A DNA stretch of 64,000 nt from Poindextera sp041691315 (GCA_041691315.1 JBEPUW010000018.1:1-64000); one strand, 5' to 3'. Positions 25,415-32,963 are shown, counted from the first letter of the stretch. Notes: generated by a model not told the origin, from the letters alone. A program made the numbers and translations.

Positions 25415-26968
25415 TTAGCCATAGATATTGGCCCGCGCCCCTCCGACCCCCTCCGCCGCAGGCCCAACCCGCCGATAGATAAGCGCTTCGGCGACGTGCA
25501 GGCGGCGCACGGCTATCGCGCCGTCCAGGTCGGCGATGGTGCGGGCGAGTTTCAGGGTGCGGGTCCAGCCGCGGGCGGTGAGGTTGTTGGCCTGGGCGGC
25601 CTTGGACAGCAGCGCGGCGGCTGGCTGGTCGAGGGCTGCGATGCGTTCGAGGAAGCCGCCGTCTGCGCGGGCGTTGATCGGGGCGGCGTCCTCGCCGGCC
25701 TCTTGCGCCCGGGCGGCCTGGGCGGCGCGGGCCTGGGCGACGCGGGCGGCGGCCTCGGCGGTGCCTTCGGCTGAGGCCGGCAGGGCGAGATCGGTTGCAG
25801 TGACCGGCGGCACCTCGACCTGCAGGTCGATGCGGTCGAGCAGCGGCCCGGAGATGCGGCTCTGATAGGTCTGCTGGCAGCGCGGCGCGCGGCCGCAGGC
25901 GCCGCGGCCCAGCCCGCCGTGGCCGCAGCGGCACGGGTTCATCGCCGCCACCAGCTGCACCCGCGCCGGATAACGGACGTGGGCGTTGGCGCGAGCGACG
26001 ACCACTTCGCCGGTTTCCAGCGGCGCGCGCAGGCTGTCCAGAGCCTGGGCGGTGAATTCCGGCAGCTCGTCCAAAAATAAAACTCCATTGTGCGCCAAGG
26101 AAACCTCGCCCGGCTTGGCGCGCAGGCCGCCGCCGGTCAGGGCGGCCATGGAGGCGGAGTGGTGCGGGCTGCGAAAGGGCCGGGCGCGGGTCAGGGCGCC
26201 GCGGGCGATCAGGCCGGCCACCGAATGCACCATGGAGGTTTCCAAAAGCTCAGTCGGGGATAGCGGCGGCAGCAGGCCTGGCAGGCGCTGGGCCAGCATC
26301 GACTTGCCGGAACCCGGCGGGCCGATGAACAGCAGGTTGTGGCCGCCGGCCGCGGCGATCTCCAGGGCCCGCTTGGCGCCCTCCTGGCCTTTGACGTCGC
26401 GCAGGTCGGCGGTGGGCGGGCCGTCCAGCGCCGGTCCCGGGGTCGGCGGGCTCATCACCTGTCGGCCGCGGAAATGGTTGACCAGCGAGATCAGCGACTT
26501 GGGCGCCAGCACGCGGCAGTCGCCGACCCAGGCGGCTTCCGGTCCCGAGGCTTCGGGGCAGATCAGGCCCAGCCCCATGGCGCTGGCGGCGACCGCGGCC
26601 GGCAGCACGCCGGAGACTGCGGCGAGCCGTCCGTCCAGCCCGAGTTCGCCGACGGCCGCCCAATCGGTCAGGGCGTCCGGCGGCACGATGCCCATGGCCG
26701 CCATGATCGACAGCGCGATCGGCAGATCGTAGTGGCTGCCCTCCTTGGGGAGGTCGGCGGGCGCCAGATTGACCACGATATGCTTGCCCGGCAACGCCAG
26801 GCCCATGCCGGTGAAGGCCGCGCGAACGCGCTCGCGGCTCTCCGCCACCGCCTTGTCGCCAAGCCCGACGATGACGAAGGCGAACTCGCCGTTGGTCAGC
26901 TGCACCTCGACGTCGACCCGCCGCGCTTCCACGCCCTGGAAGGCCACCGTGACGACCCGCGCAACCAT
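25415..26968 (-). CDS. comM: YifB/ComM family Mg chelatase-like AAA ATPase
   Basis: ComM is a hexameric helicase helping branch migration during integration of incoming DNA; YifB is the same family. The 517 residues contain the ChlI-like N-terminal domain (FVIVGLGDKAVAESRERVRAA), the Walker A GPPGSGKSMLA (about residue 215), the Walker B LFLDELPEF, a cysteine-containing CRCGHGG block and the C-terminal helical domain. Start ATG 26968 opens at MVARVVTVAFQG, the standard N-terminus. Upstream DNA is interrupted by a transposon at 27016, which separates the gene from a LexA-type operator. Confidence 0.95.
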   Translation of the reverse strand: MVARVVTVAFQGVEARRVDVEVQLTNGEFAFVIVGLGDKAVAESRERVRAAFTGMGLALPGKHIVVNLAPADLPKEGSHYDLPIALSIMAAMGIVPPDALTDWAAVGELGLDGRLAAVSGVLPAAVAASAMGLGLICPEASGPEAAWVGDCRVLAPKSLISLVNHFRGRQVMSPPTPGPALDGPPTADLRDVKGQEGAKRALEIAAAGGHNLLFIGPPGSGKSMLAQRLPGLLPPLSPTELLETSMVHSVAGLIARGALTRARPFRSPHHSASMAALTGGGLRAKPGEVSLAHNGVLFLDELPEFTAQALDSLRAPLETGEVVVARANAHVRYPARVQLVAAMNPCRCGHGGLGRGACGRAPRCQQTYQSRISGPLLDRIDLQVEVPPVTATDLALPASAEGTAEAAARVAQARAAQAARAQEAGEDAAPINARADGGFLERIAALDQPAAALLSKAAQANNLTARGWTRTLKLARTIADLDGAIAVRRLHVAEALIYRRVGPAAEGVGGARANIYG

Positions 26969-26984
26969 GGAAAAGCTCCCCGAC

Positions 26985-26993
26985 TTATCCACA
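26985..26993 (+). promoter_or_regulatory. DnaA box 9-mer upstream of comM
   Basis: TTATCCACA, the consensus DnaA box, lies 17 nt upstream of the comM start and outside the transposon. It is the third exact copy of this 9-mer in 3.4 kb. Binding by DnaA is inferred from sequence only. Confidence 0.4.
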
Positions 26994-27007
26994 ACTCCAG
27001 CATGGCG

Positions 27008-27015
27008 CCTGGAGC
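27008..27015. repeat. Target site duplication of element A, left copy
   Basis: CCTGGAGC occurs immediately outside the left inverted repeat and again at 30403-30410 outside the right one. An 8-bp duplication is the size produced by IS1595-family transposases. Confidence 0.93.
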
Positions 27016-27048
27016 GGCGATTATGTACTTTGCAAACTCTGTGGATAA
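27016..27048 (+). repeat. Left inverted repeat of element A with DnaA box
   Basis: Terminal inverted repeat; the bases 27040-27048 are TGTGGATAA, the reverse complement of the DnaA box TTATCCACA. The right end carries the same box at 30369-30377. Confidence 0.88.
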
Positions 27049-27064
27049 CTGATACGGAACCCTT

Positions 27065-27772
27065 ATGGGGTTGGGCTTCCTTCGCGCGCATATCTGGCCG
27101 GCACTTGTCATGCTCGTCGGCGTGACCTTGGGCGTCGTGGGCTTCGCCAGTGACGCCTACTCTTTATGGACCGCCGGCCTGAAGCCGTGGGCCGTCCAGT
27201 TGATGGGATTCCTGCTTTTTGCCGCCGGAGTGGTCGCGCTCCAATACCAAGCTTATCAGGCGAACGAGGTCCGCTTTGGCAAGCTGACCAATGGTGGACA
27301 GGCACGGGCGCCTGAAGATGTCTCGGCCACCAGGGCAGAGCAAGCACCTGCGATTGAGGCAGCCCCACCGCCTAGTGTCCCAAGGCCGAAAAAGGGTCAA
27401 AGGGCCGCGCTTGCGCCCGAGCCACCGTCGAGGCCCGGCCGCGAGTACTTACCGCAAAGTTTCGCGACCCGATATCTGGAGATGCTGAGGAGCCCGCATA
27501 CGATTTTGCAAGAGGATCATCTGTTGCGCCCGCAAATCGACAAATGGATGCGGCTGGGGGGATACGCTGCCAATGTATCCATCGACAGCACCGAGATATC
27601 GATTTACGTGAGCCAAGCAAAGGACAACGTAGATGGAGCGTTCTTTGTTCGCTTTCCTGTTATTCTGCGCTCGCAGATGGGGCAGGTTGGCGCGTACGAT
27701 CTCATCGAGTTTGATTGTAGAATTGCCGAATATAGCACCCAAGTTCGTTTGATCGACGGCGAGTTGCGCTGA
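27065..27772 (+). CDS. Passenger membrane protein of element A, function unknown
   Basis: A 235-residue protein that I do not recognise. It has two hydrophobic segments (about residues 10-30 and 42-62), a Pro/Ala-rich linker (about 80-125) and a C-terminal globular part of about 95 residues with mixed alpha/beta character. It starts 17 nt inside the left inverted repeat, so a promoter in or outside the repeat would be needed. Its codon use and lower GC differ from the core genes around it. It ends exactly next to the convergent 52-residue gene. Confidence 0.7.
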   Translation: MGLGFLRAHIWPALVMLVGVTLGVVGFASDAYSLWTAGLKPWAVQLMGFLLFAAGVVALQYQAYQANEVRFGKLTNGGQARAPEDVSATRAEQAPAIEAAPPPSVPRPKKGQRAALAPEPPSRPGREYLPQSFATRYLEMLRSPHTILQEDHLLRPQIDKWMRLGGYAANVSIDSTEISIYVSQAKDNVDGAFFVRFPVILRSQMGQVGAYDLIEFDCRIAEYSTQVRLIDGELR

Positions 27773-27931
27773 CTACTTTCGAGGCGCCGGCTTTGGCTCG
27801 CGTGGCGCGGTCGCCAGCTTCCTAAGCCGCTCGTCAAAGCGCTCGGGGTCGTCGTCCGTCTCTAGCTTGCGGGCTAGGTCGCGGAACTTCTCGATTTGAG
27901 GCTTGGGTCTGTCAGTTGAGTCGTTCGCCAT
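27773..27931 (-). CDS. Small charged passenger protein of element A
   Basis: A 52-residue, highly charged protein: MANDSTDRPKPQIEKFRDLA, then an acidic ETDDDPERFDERL segment and a Lys/Pro-rich tail. It overlaps the 3' end of the PIN gene by 20 nt in another frame and is therefore the last gene of a three-gene minus-strand unit. Small acidic proteins of this pattern (IEKFRDLA...DDDPERFDERLRKL) look conserved to me, but I cannot name a family. An antitoxin-like or accessory role is a guess. Confidence 0.6.
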   Translation of the reverse strand: MANDSTDRPKPQIEKFRDLARKLETDDDPERFDERLRKLATAPREPKPAPRK

Positions 27932-28452
27932 CGCCCAACTCCAATTGCCGATATTTGGTCGGTAGGCACTCAGTGTTCCTAGCCCCTCGGACGCTTACGC
28001 CCAGACGTCGGATCGGTGCGTCTGTCACTCCGAGGCGCTGAAGGCGACCGTCGGCTGTCAGAAACTCCTCGCAATTGCGATTGATGGCGGACGCCACGTG
28101 AATGCTGTCCGCGCCCTTCAGCGCAATGCCGTGGTTCCACGTCAGGTCGCGGGCGTCTTGGGCGATGAAGGGCGTCATCTGGACGAGCCTCACGTACTGG
28201 CCAGACATTAGAAGCTTCGTGAAGTTGGCCTTCACTGTCTCATTCACGTCGCCGTCACCACCGTGCCGGCATTCGGCAATCGTGAGCGTCGACGTGAACA
28301 GCACGACTTCACCATCACGGTTCGCCTCCAGCAGCTTCTGGAGAAACCCAAACGTCAGTCTGCTTCTCTGACTCCATCGGCTTGCGCAGTTCTGTCCGGA
28401 TGAGGTCGATGAAGCAGCATGTGTCCAGATAGACCCGACGAAGCTCGGCCAT
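27912..28452 (-). pseudogene. PIN-domain nuclease of element A, frameshifted
   Basis: The N-terminal part (MAELRRVYLDTCCFIDLIRT) has the first PIN aspartate and lies in one frame; the rest (EVVLFTSTLTIAECRHGG..., LKGADSIHVASAINRNCEEFLTADGRL, with the later PIN acidic residues) lies in another. Removing one base from the CCC run at 28347-28349 restores a single frame of about 179 residues. The ATG at 28452 overlaps the upstream gene's stop (TAATG). Toxin inactivation or a sequencing error are the two explanations. Confidence 0.8.
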
Positions 28453-29252
28453 TAGGCCGCATCTTCGATGTAGGTGTCTTCACCGGGATCAAATACGTAA
28501 TCGGGCGCGCTCCCGATCAGCGCCTCAAACTCAGACGGAGACAGTATGCCGACGCGCTCTATGCGCTGCGCTTTCATTTCCACGGCTTGTCGGGTGGCGC
28601 GGTCGAGGGACATATCACCCTCAACCATAAGCATTGTGGAACGCTCCTGCACGGCCCTGGCGACGTGGCTATAGAGGGAAGGCCCGTAGCGCACGCGGAC
28701 TAGCGCTTCCGTCGACAGCTCCCGGATCTGAAAGCTCGGCTCTCGCGCTTCCTTGAACCAGGAATAAAGAATGCCCTGGATAGCGCCGAAACTGGGTATC
28801 GGCGTTTCGATCTCGCGGCGAAGCGACGCCATGCGGCTGTAGGTAATGGTGCGCCACTTCGGCGTGCCGCCCCGCACGGGATAGATACCCAATCCAATGT
28901 CTTCGCCGGGCTCTATTAGCGCGCCAATCTTGGCGTACTCGAGTGCGGTGGCCGCACTCACCATGCCGTTCAGGCCCTCGCCCTCGGGGTCATAGTCGGC
29001 GAGAAATTCCAGCCCGCGAGCGAACACTTGGGCTTCGCCCGCATTCACGTCGCCCAAATACTCCGCGTCGTATTCCACCGAACCGTTGCCGAAGCTTGCG
29101 GCAACCCATTCGCCCGGCTTCGTGTCGATTTGGCAGTCAGTGGCTAAGGCGCGAAGGAACTTCTCAAGCTGTTCAGATATTTTGCCGAGCTTGGCCAGCG
29201 GCGCGCCGTGACGCCCCTTGTTAATAATTAGGCGGAGCTTGACGTGTGCCAC
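28452..29252 (-). CDS. Passenger protein of element A, function unknown (266 residues)
   Basis: I do not recognise this protein. It is 266 residues, soluble, and opens with MAHVKLRLIINKGRHGAPLA. The second half contains SLRREIETPIPSFGAIQGILYSW and ends in an acidic segment (PGEDTYIEDAA). It is immediately upstream of, and overlaps by one base pair triplet end with, the PIN gene, so the pair is probably co-transcribed. It could be the PIN partner, but it is much larger than usual antitoxins and shows no obvious DNA-binding motif. Confidence 0.7.
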   Translation of the reverse strand: MAHVKLRLIINKGRHGAPLAKLGKISEQLEKFLRALATDCQIDTKPGEWVAASFGNGSVEYDAEYLGDVNAGEAQVFARGLEFLADYDPEGEGLNGMVSAATALEYAKIGALIEPGEDIGLGIYPVRGGTPKWRTITYSRMASLRREIETPIPSFGAIQGILYSWFKEAREPSFQIRELSTEALVRVRYGPSLYSHVARAVQERSTMLMVEGDMSLDRATRQAVEMKAQRIERVGILSPSEFEALIGSAPDYVFDPGEDTYIEDAA

Positions 29253-29370
29253 AATCGATAAGACTCCCTCGCGCCTGGGGCGGGATTCTACACCGGGAGT
29301 GGCTTCTGGTAAAGCTTCAGGGCGATTTCGAGGCGCTTGATACTTGCTGCGCCAACGGGAGCGGCGGCGC

Positions 29371-30336
29371 TTAGGCGCCGATTTGGGGCGAGGTCCCTGA
29401 ACCAGTTGACCGGTAAGTCAGGCGCTTGCCAACGATGCCCATCAGCGCCTTCTCAGCGCGGGCGGTATCATCCACGCCAACGGCGATCCGGTTCGAATAC
29501 CGGAAGTCAAACTCCGCGACGTAGCGGTGCAGGTGCTTGGACGAACAGTGCTGATAGACGCCCTTCATGCCGCGCTTAAAAATCGAATAGAAGCCTTCGA
29601 CCGTGTTCGTGTGGATGGTCGGGTCCTGGCGCGAAACGTACTCGCCAGCGGTGTGATTGGTCCGGCCGTGGTCGGCGAAGTTCCAGCCGATGAAGGCGTA
29701 CTGGCGAGCGTCGTCCGTCATCAACCGAGCCTCGCGGGAAATGTTCGCCTCTAGGATCGGGGCGATGGTGGTGACGCGAAGGTCTTTGATGACGTAGGAG
29801 CGCGCCGCGCCGGTATCGCGGTCGATCAGGCTCAGCACCTTGTTCATGTTGCCGGGGACCATCTTGGCGCCGGCCTTGGGCGGGTTGGTCGGGTCGACGC
29901 CCAGGAAGGTCTCATCGACTTCCACGGCCCCGCCGCCCTGGCCGAAGGGCGCGAGGTCGCCAGAGCGCATCGCCTCGCGAATGCGGTGGGCGAGAAACCA
30001 CGCGGTCTTGTAGGTGATCTCCAGGGTGCGGTGGAGCTGGTGAGCGGAGACGCCCTTCTTGCTCGACGCCATCAAGTGCATCGCTTGCAGCCAGATACGC
30101 AGGGGAAGCTTCGACTCTTCGAAGATCGTGCCCATGCGAACGGTGAACTGCTTCTTGCAGTCGCCGCAGCGCTTCAAGCCGTAGCGGACCCGCTTCTCGG
30201 GGTTCGGCTTAACGGTCGTGATGTGATCGACGCAGCCGCAATGAAAGCAGACCGGACCTTGCGGCCAGAGCAACGCTTCGACGTGATCGAAGGCGGCTTG
30301 TTCGTCGTGAAAGATGGGGTTCGAAAGGATGGACAT
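29371..30336 (-). CDS. IS1595-family transposase of element A
   Basis: A 321-residue DDE transposase of the ISXO2-like type. An N-terminal zinc ribbon (CFHCG...CGDCKKQF, about residues 30-65) is followed by a helical region and the catalytic core with the first Asp in VEVDETFLG, the second in LMTDDARQY and the terminal acidic/asparagine region around HTNTVEGFYSIFKR. It is complete. The ATG at 30336 lies 66 bp from the right end. The 118 bp between its stop and the next passenger start show no gene I can support. Confidence 0.93.
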   Translation of the reverse strand: MSILSNPIFHDEQAAFDHVEALLWPQGPVCFHCGCVDHITTVKPNPEKRVRYGLKRCGDCKKQFTVRMGTIFEESKLPLRIWLQAMHLMASSKKGVSAHQLHRTLEITYKTAWFLAHRIREAMRSGDLAPFGQGGGAVEVDETFLGVDPTNPPKAGAKMVPGNMNKVLSLIDRDTGAARSYVIKDLRVTTIAPILEANISREARLMTDDARQYAFIGWNFADHGRTNHTAGEYVSRQDPTIHTNTVEGFYSIFKRGMKGVYQHCSSKHLHRYVAEFDFRYSNRIAVGVDDTARAEKALMGIVGKRLTYRSTGSGTSPQIGA

Positions 30337-30368
30337 GACGGCCTCTAACTCGTTGAGACCACACTAAC

Positions 30369-30402
30369 TTATCCACAGGAGTTTGCAAGGTATATAATCG
30401 CC
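30369..30402 (-). repeat. Right inverted repeat of element A with DnaA box
   Basis: Mate of 27016-27048, with TTATCCACA at 30369-30377 on the plus strand. The innermost bases TATATAAT at 30391-30398 could serve as a -10 element for the transposase if paired with outside sequence. Confidence 0.88.
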
Positions 30403-30410
30403 CCTGGAGC
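30403..30410. repeat. Target site duplication of element A, right copy
   Basis: CCTGGAGC, identical to 27008-27015. Confidence 0.93.
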
Positions 30411-30417
30411 GGATCAA

Positions 30418-30432
30418 GAACAAAAAAAGAAC
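30418..30432 (-). promoter_or_regulatory. LexA-type operator, formerly upstream of comM
   Basis: GAAC-N7-GAAC (reverse complement GTTC-N7-GTTC), the alphaproteobacterial LexA operator, with seven A in the spacer. It lies 15 bp outside element A. With the element and one duplication removed it would sit 54-69 bp upstream of the comM ATG, a normal SOS operator position. Directly adjacent on the minus strand is TTGATC, and 17 bp further TATACC inside the inverted repeat. Confidence 0.65.
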
Positions 30433-30500
30433 TTTTATGGAAAATGCAGGAATTCAGTCACTTAGCGGACACAATCCTGCCACAGGTCCAACCGGACGCC

Positions 30501-30956
30501 CTAACGGCCTCCAGTCGAGCCGAAGCCGCCCTCGCCGCGCGCGGTTTCGTCCAGGCTCGCGACCTCATTCCAGGCCGCGGCGGTGACCGGCGCGATGACC
30601 AGCTGGGCGATGCGGTCGCCGCGCCGGATGGTGAAATCCTCTTCGCCGAGATTGACCAGGATCACCTTCACTTCGCCGCGATAGTCGGCGTCGATGGTGC
30701 CCGGCGTGTTCAGGCAGGTGACCCCGGAACGCAGCGCCAGGCCCGAGCGCGGCCGAACCTGGCCCTCGAAACCCGGCGGGATGGCCATGGTCAGGCCGGT
30801 GGGGATGGCGGCGCGTTGGCCTGGGCGCAGATCGAATGGCGCGTCCTCGGGAACTGCGGCGCGCAGATCCATGCCGGCGGCGTGTGCGGTCTCATAGGCC
30901 GGCAGCGGCAGGCCCTCGGCATGGGTCAGGCGGGCGACGGCGATGGTGGGGTTCAC
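30501..30956 (-). CDS. dut: dUTP diphosphatase
   Basis: Dut hydrolyses dUTP to dUMP, preventing uracil incorporation and supplying thymidylate synthesis. The 151-residue homotrimer subunit shows the five family motifs: AGMDLRAA, PRSGLALR, NTPGTIDADYRGE, RRGDRIAQLV and the glycine-rich GEGGFGSTGG. Its ATG overlaps the coaBC stop. The pair coaBC-dut is a common alphaproteobacterial arrangement. It lies between the two transposons. Confidence 0.97.
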   Translation of the reverse strand: MNPTIAVARLTHAEGLPLPAYETAHAAGMDLRAAVPEDAPFDLRPGQRAAIPTGLTMAIPPGFEGQVRPRSGLALRSGVTCLNTPGTIDADYRGEVKVILVNLGEEDFTIRRGDRIAQLVIAPVTAAAWNEVASLDETARGEGGFGSTGGR

Positions 30957-32149
30957 GCCAGATCCTCGGCGATACGGGCCGCGAGGCGGGCGGCGACTTC
31001 GGTCTTGGAAATGCGCGGCCAGGCCTCGGTCCCTTGCGGATAGACCAGCAGCACCTGGTTTTCGTCGCCGCCCATGACGCCGTCGTCGGCGACGTTGTTG
31101 GCGACGATCCAGTCGCAGCCCTTGCGGGCCAGCTTGGCGCGGGCGTGCAGCTCCAGGTCGCCGGTCTCCGCCGCGAACCCCACCACCAGCTTGGGGCGGT
31201 TGGGGCCGGAAGCGGCGATGGTCGCCAGGATGTCGGGGTTTTCAACCAGCCTGAGCGCCGGCGGGCCGTCCTTGCCCTTCTTCAGCTTGACGCCAAACAC
31301 CTCGTCGGCGCGCCAGTCGGCCACGGCGGCGACACAGACGGCGGCGTCGGCCGGCAGGGCCTGCAGCGAGGCGGCCAGCATCTCGCGGGCCGTCTCGATT
31401 ACGACGCGGCGAACGCCGGGCGGCTCGGATAAGGCGGTCGGGCCGGAGACCAGGGTGACCTCGGCGCCCAGCCGCGCCAGCGCCTCGGCGATGGCGTAGC
31501 CCTGCTTGCCGCTGGAGCGGTTGGTCAGCACCCGCACCGGGTCGATCGGCTCGGCGGTGGGACCGGCGGTGATCAGGATGCGCTTGCCGGCCAGCGGTTT
31601 GGCGGCGCCGCCGTCCAGCGCGGCGACGATGGCCTCGAAGATCGCCTGGGGCTCGGCCAGCCGGCCGGGGCCGAACTCGCCGCAAGCCATGGCGCCCTCA
31701 TCCGGCCCGACGATGGTGACGGCGTCGGCGCGCAGGGTGGCCAGGTTTCGCCGGGTCGCGGCATGCGCCCACATGCGCACATTCATCGCCGGGGCCATCA
31801 GCACCGGCTTGTCTGTGGCCAGCAGGGTGGTCGAGGCCAGGTCGTCGGCCAGGCCGGCGGCGGCCTTGGCCATCAGGTCGGCGGTGGCGGGGACGACCAC
31901 CACCAGGTCGGCGGAGCGGGAGAGCTCGATATGGCCCATCTCCGCCTCGTCGGTCAGCGAGAAGAGCTCGTCATAGACCTTGTCCTCGGCCAGCGCCGCC
32001 AGCGACAGCGGAGTGACGAACTGAGCGCCGGCGCGGGTCAGGATCGGCCGCACGGCGATGGACGCCTTGCGCAACAGCCGGGTCAGCTCCAGCGCCTTGT
32101 AGGCGGCGATTCCACCGCCCACGATCAGAAGCACCCGCCTGTCTTCCAC
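30953..32149 (-). CDS. coaBC: Bifunctional phosphopantothenoylcysteine decarboxylase/synthetase
   Basis: Catalyses two steps of coenzyme A synthesis. The 398 residues comprise the CoaC flavodoxin-like domain (about 1-185: VGGGIAAYKALEL, HIELSRSADLVVVVPATAD with the active His, and MAPAMNVRMW) and the CoaB domain (about 190-398: ITAGPTAEPIDPVRVLTNRSSGKQG). The GTG start at 32149 matches the N-terminus MEDRRVLLIVGGG. Fused gene as in most bacteria. Element B begins 57 bp upstream. Confidence 0.97.
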   Translation of the reverse strand: MEDRRVLLIVGGGIAAYKALELTRLLRKASIAVRPILTRAGAQFVTPLSLAALAEDKVYDELFSLTDEAEMGHIELSRSADLVVVVPATADLMAKAAAGLADDLASTTLLATDKPVLMAPAMNVRMWAHAATRRNLATLRADAVTIVGPDEGAMACGEFGPGRLAEPQAIFEAIVAALDGGAAKPLAGKRILITAGPTAEPIDPVRVLTNRSSGKQGYAIAEALARLGAEVTLVSGPTALSEPPGVRRVVIETAREMLAASLQALPADAAVCVAAVADWRADEVFGVKLKKGKDGPPALRLVENPDILATIAASGPNRPKLVVGFAAETGDLELHARAKLARKGCDWIVANNVADDGVMGGDENQVLLVYPQGTEAWPRISKTEVAARLAARIAEDLA

Positions 32150-32197
32150 GCGCTTTTCGCCTCGCTGAAATGCGCCCCGTCCTTAGCGTTTCGAGGG

Positions 32198-32205
32198 GGC
32201 TGGAC
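32198..32205. repeat. Target site duplication of element B, left copy
   Basis: GGCTGGAC immediately outside the left end, repeated at 34566-34573 outside the right end. Confidence 0.93.
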
Positions 32206-32230
32206 AAGGATTATCCCCTGGACGCAGGTA
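32206..32230 (+). repeat. Left inverted repeat of element B
   Basis: Starts AAGGATTATCCCCTGGACGC; mate at 34541-34565. Confidence 0.9.
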
Positions 32231-32299
32231 GCCGGAGCAACCCCTTATAGATCAAGGGCTGGCCGATTTCCAGCCGCTCGCCCGCGTTGCGCGATAGGG

Positions 32300-32314
32300 T
32301 TAACATTGCGTTAA
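32300..32314. promoter_or_regulatory. CtrA-type motif TTAA-N7-TTAA in element B
   Basis: TTAA at 32300-32303 and TTAA at 32311-32314 separated by exactly 7 nt (CATTGCG), each extended to GTTAAC. This matches the full CtrA recognition motif of Caulobacterales. It lies 70 bp upstream of the first passenger gene. A 12-bp palindrome CGCAAGCTTGCG follows at 32334-32345. CtrA binding is inferred. Confidence 0.5.
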
Positions 32315-32383
32315 CAAAAAACTCTGGACGCTGCGCAAGCTTGCGTTGCGTTGTCGAGATTCTCCTGCTACGCTTCAGGCAAG

Positions 32384-32857
32384 ATGGCGATTCCACTCAG
32401 AGAATATCTGGCCCAGCGCCGGACGGAGATTCAGACCGACCTTAAGGCGCTGCGCGTCGAGCTGGCCGAACTGGACGCGGCGGAGCGTGCGTTGCCCGAT
32501 GCTGGCGCGGGGGCGCAGAAGCGTGAGCGTGGCGCTACTGGCACGGGGAAAAAGACTTTAAAGGAGCTGGCCCTGGACGCGCTCTACCACTACCCGGCCG
32601 GCGCGGACGCTCAGACCATCCTAAGCTGGATCAAGCACAAGCACGGGATTGAGGTCGCGCGCGAGAGTATGTCGCCGCAACTCAGCCGACTTGGCCAAGA
32701 CCGGATCATTAAGCGCGATGGGCTGCTTTGGCGGCTTGTCGATGGAACACGGGGGGAGTCCATATGGGGCCCGCCCGGAAAAGAAGAAACGCCGGACGTT
32801 GCTGCGTCCGACGCTTCAAGCTTGGAAGTGGATCTCGATGACGAAATCCCCTTCTAG
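32384..32857 (+). CDS. Passenger protein of element B, winged-helix-like
   Basis: A 157-residue protein. The N-terminus is a charged helix (about 1-40, coiled-coil-like, LKALRVELAELDAAERAL), and the middle (about 55-110: KELALDALYHYPAGADAQTILSWIKHKHGI, SPQLSRLGQDRIIKRDG) looks like a winged-helix DNA-binding domain. The tail is acidic (LEVDLDDEIPF). I chose the ATG at 32384; an in-frame TTG at 32351 would add 11 residues. It is a plausible regulator for the element but I cannot name a family. Confidence 0.65.
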   Translation: MAIPLREYLAQRRTEIQTDLKALRVELAELDAAERALPDAGAGAQKRERGATGTGKKTLKELALDALYHYPAGADAQTILSWIKHKHGIEVARESMSPQLSRLGQDRIIKRDGLLWRLVDGTRGESIWGPPGKEETPDVAASDASSLEVDLDDEIPF

Positions 32858-32903
32858 GACCACCAACCCCAGCCCGGAGAGGCGCAGGAGAGAGGAGTAT
32901 CCC

Positions 32904-32948
32904 ATGTGGCAACCCGTCTTGTTAGACGTTGCCGTGGCGGGGGCCTGA
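32904..32948 (+). CDS. Possible 14-residue leader peptide in element B
   Basis: ATG at 32904 is preceded by AGAGGAGTATCCC, a strong Shine-Dalgarno at good spacing, yet the frame is only 14 codons (MWQPVLLDVAVAGA). Its stop codon sits in the loop of a long hairpin (32932-32963). A leader peptide controlling downstream expression is possible, or the frame may be chance. Confidence 0.35.
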   Translation: MWQPVLLDVAVAGA

Positions 32949-32963
32949 CGGCCCCTGTCACGG
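32932..32963. terminator. 14-bp hairpin covering the end of the 14-codon frame
   Basis: CCGTGGCGGGGGCC pairs with GGCCCCTGTCACGG (12 Watson-Crick and two G-U pairs in RNA) around the loop TGAC, which holds the stop codon of the short frame. TTCCTTCT follows. It could act as an attenuator or terminator between the winged-helix gene and the 54-residue gene. Confidence 0.5.

Larger units (their letters stand above)
27016..30402. mobile_element. IS1595-family transposon A with passenger genes (3,387 bp)
   Basis: Both ends start GGCGATTAT reading inward. The first 24 bp of each end (27016-27039 and 30379-30402) match with two differences, and after a 1-nt offset both continue with TGTGGATAA. A perfect 8-bp duplication CCTGGAGC flanks the element. 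Inside are an IS1595-type transposase (29371-30336) and four passenger frames: a two-span membrane protein on the plus strand, and on the minus strand a 266-residue protein, a frameshifted PIN gene and a 52-residue protein. The insertion lies between comM and a LexA-type operator. Both the joined junction and the intact flanks indicate a fairly recent insertion. Confidence 0.93.

Noticed and set aside
29253..29370. Short frame between the transposase and the 266-residue gene
   Set aside because: An open stretch exists (ending LYQKPLPV) but lacks any start codon or ribosome binding site.
29486..29505. GGTTCGAATACC resembling a tRNA T-loop
   Set aside because: It lies inside the intact transposase gene and no cloverleaf can be formed around it.
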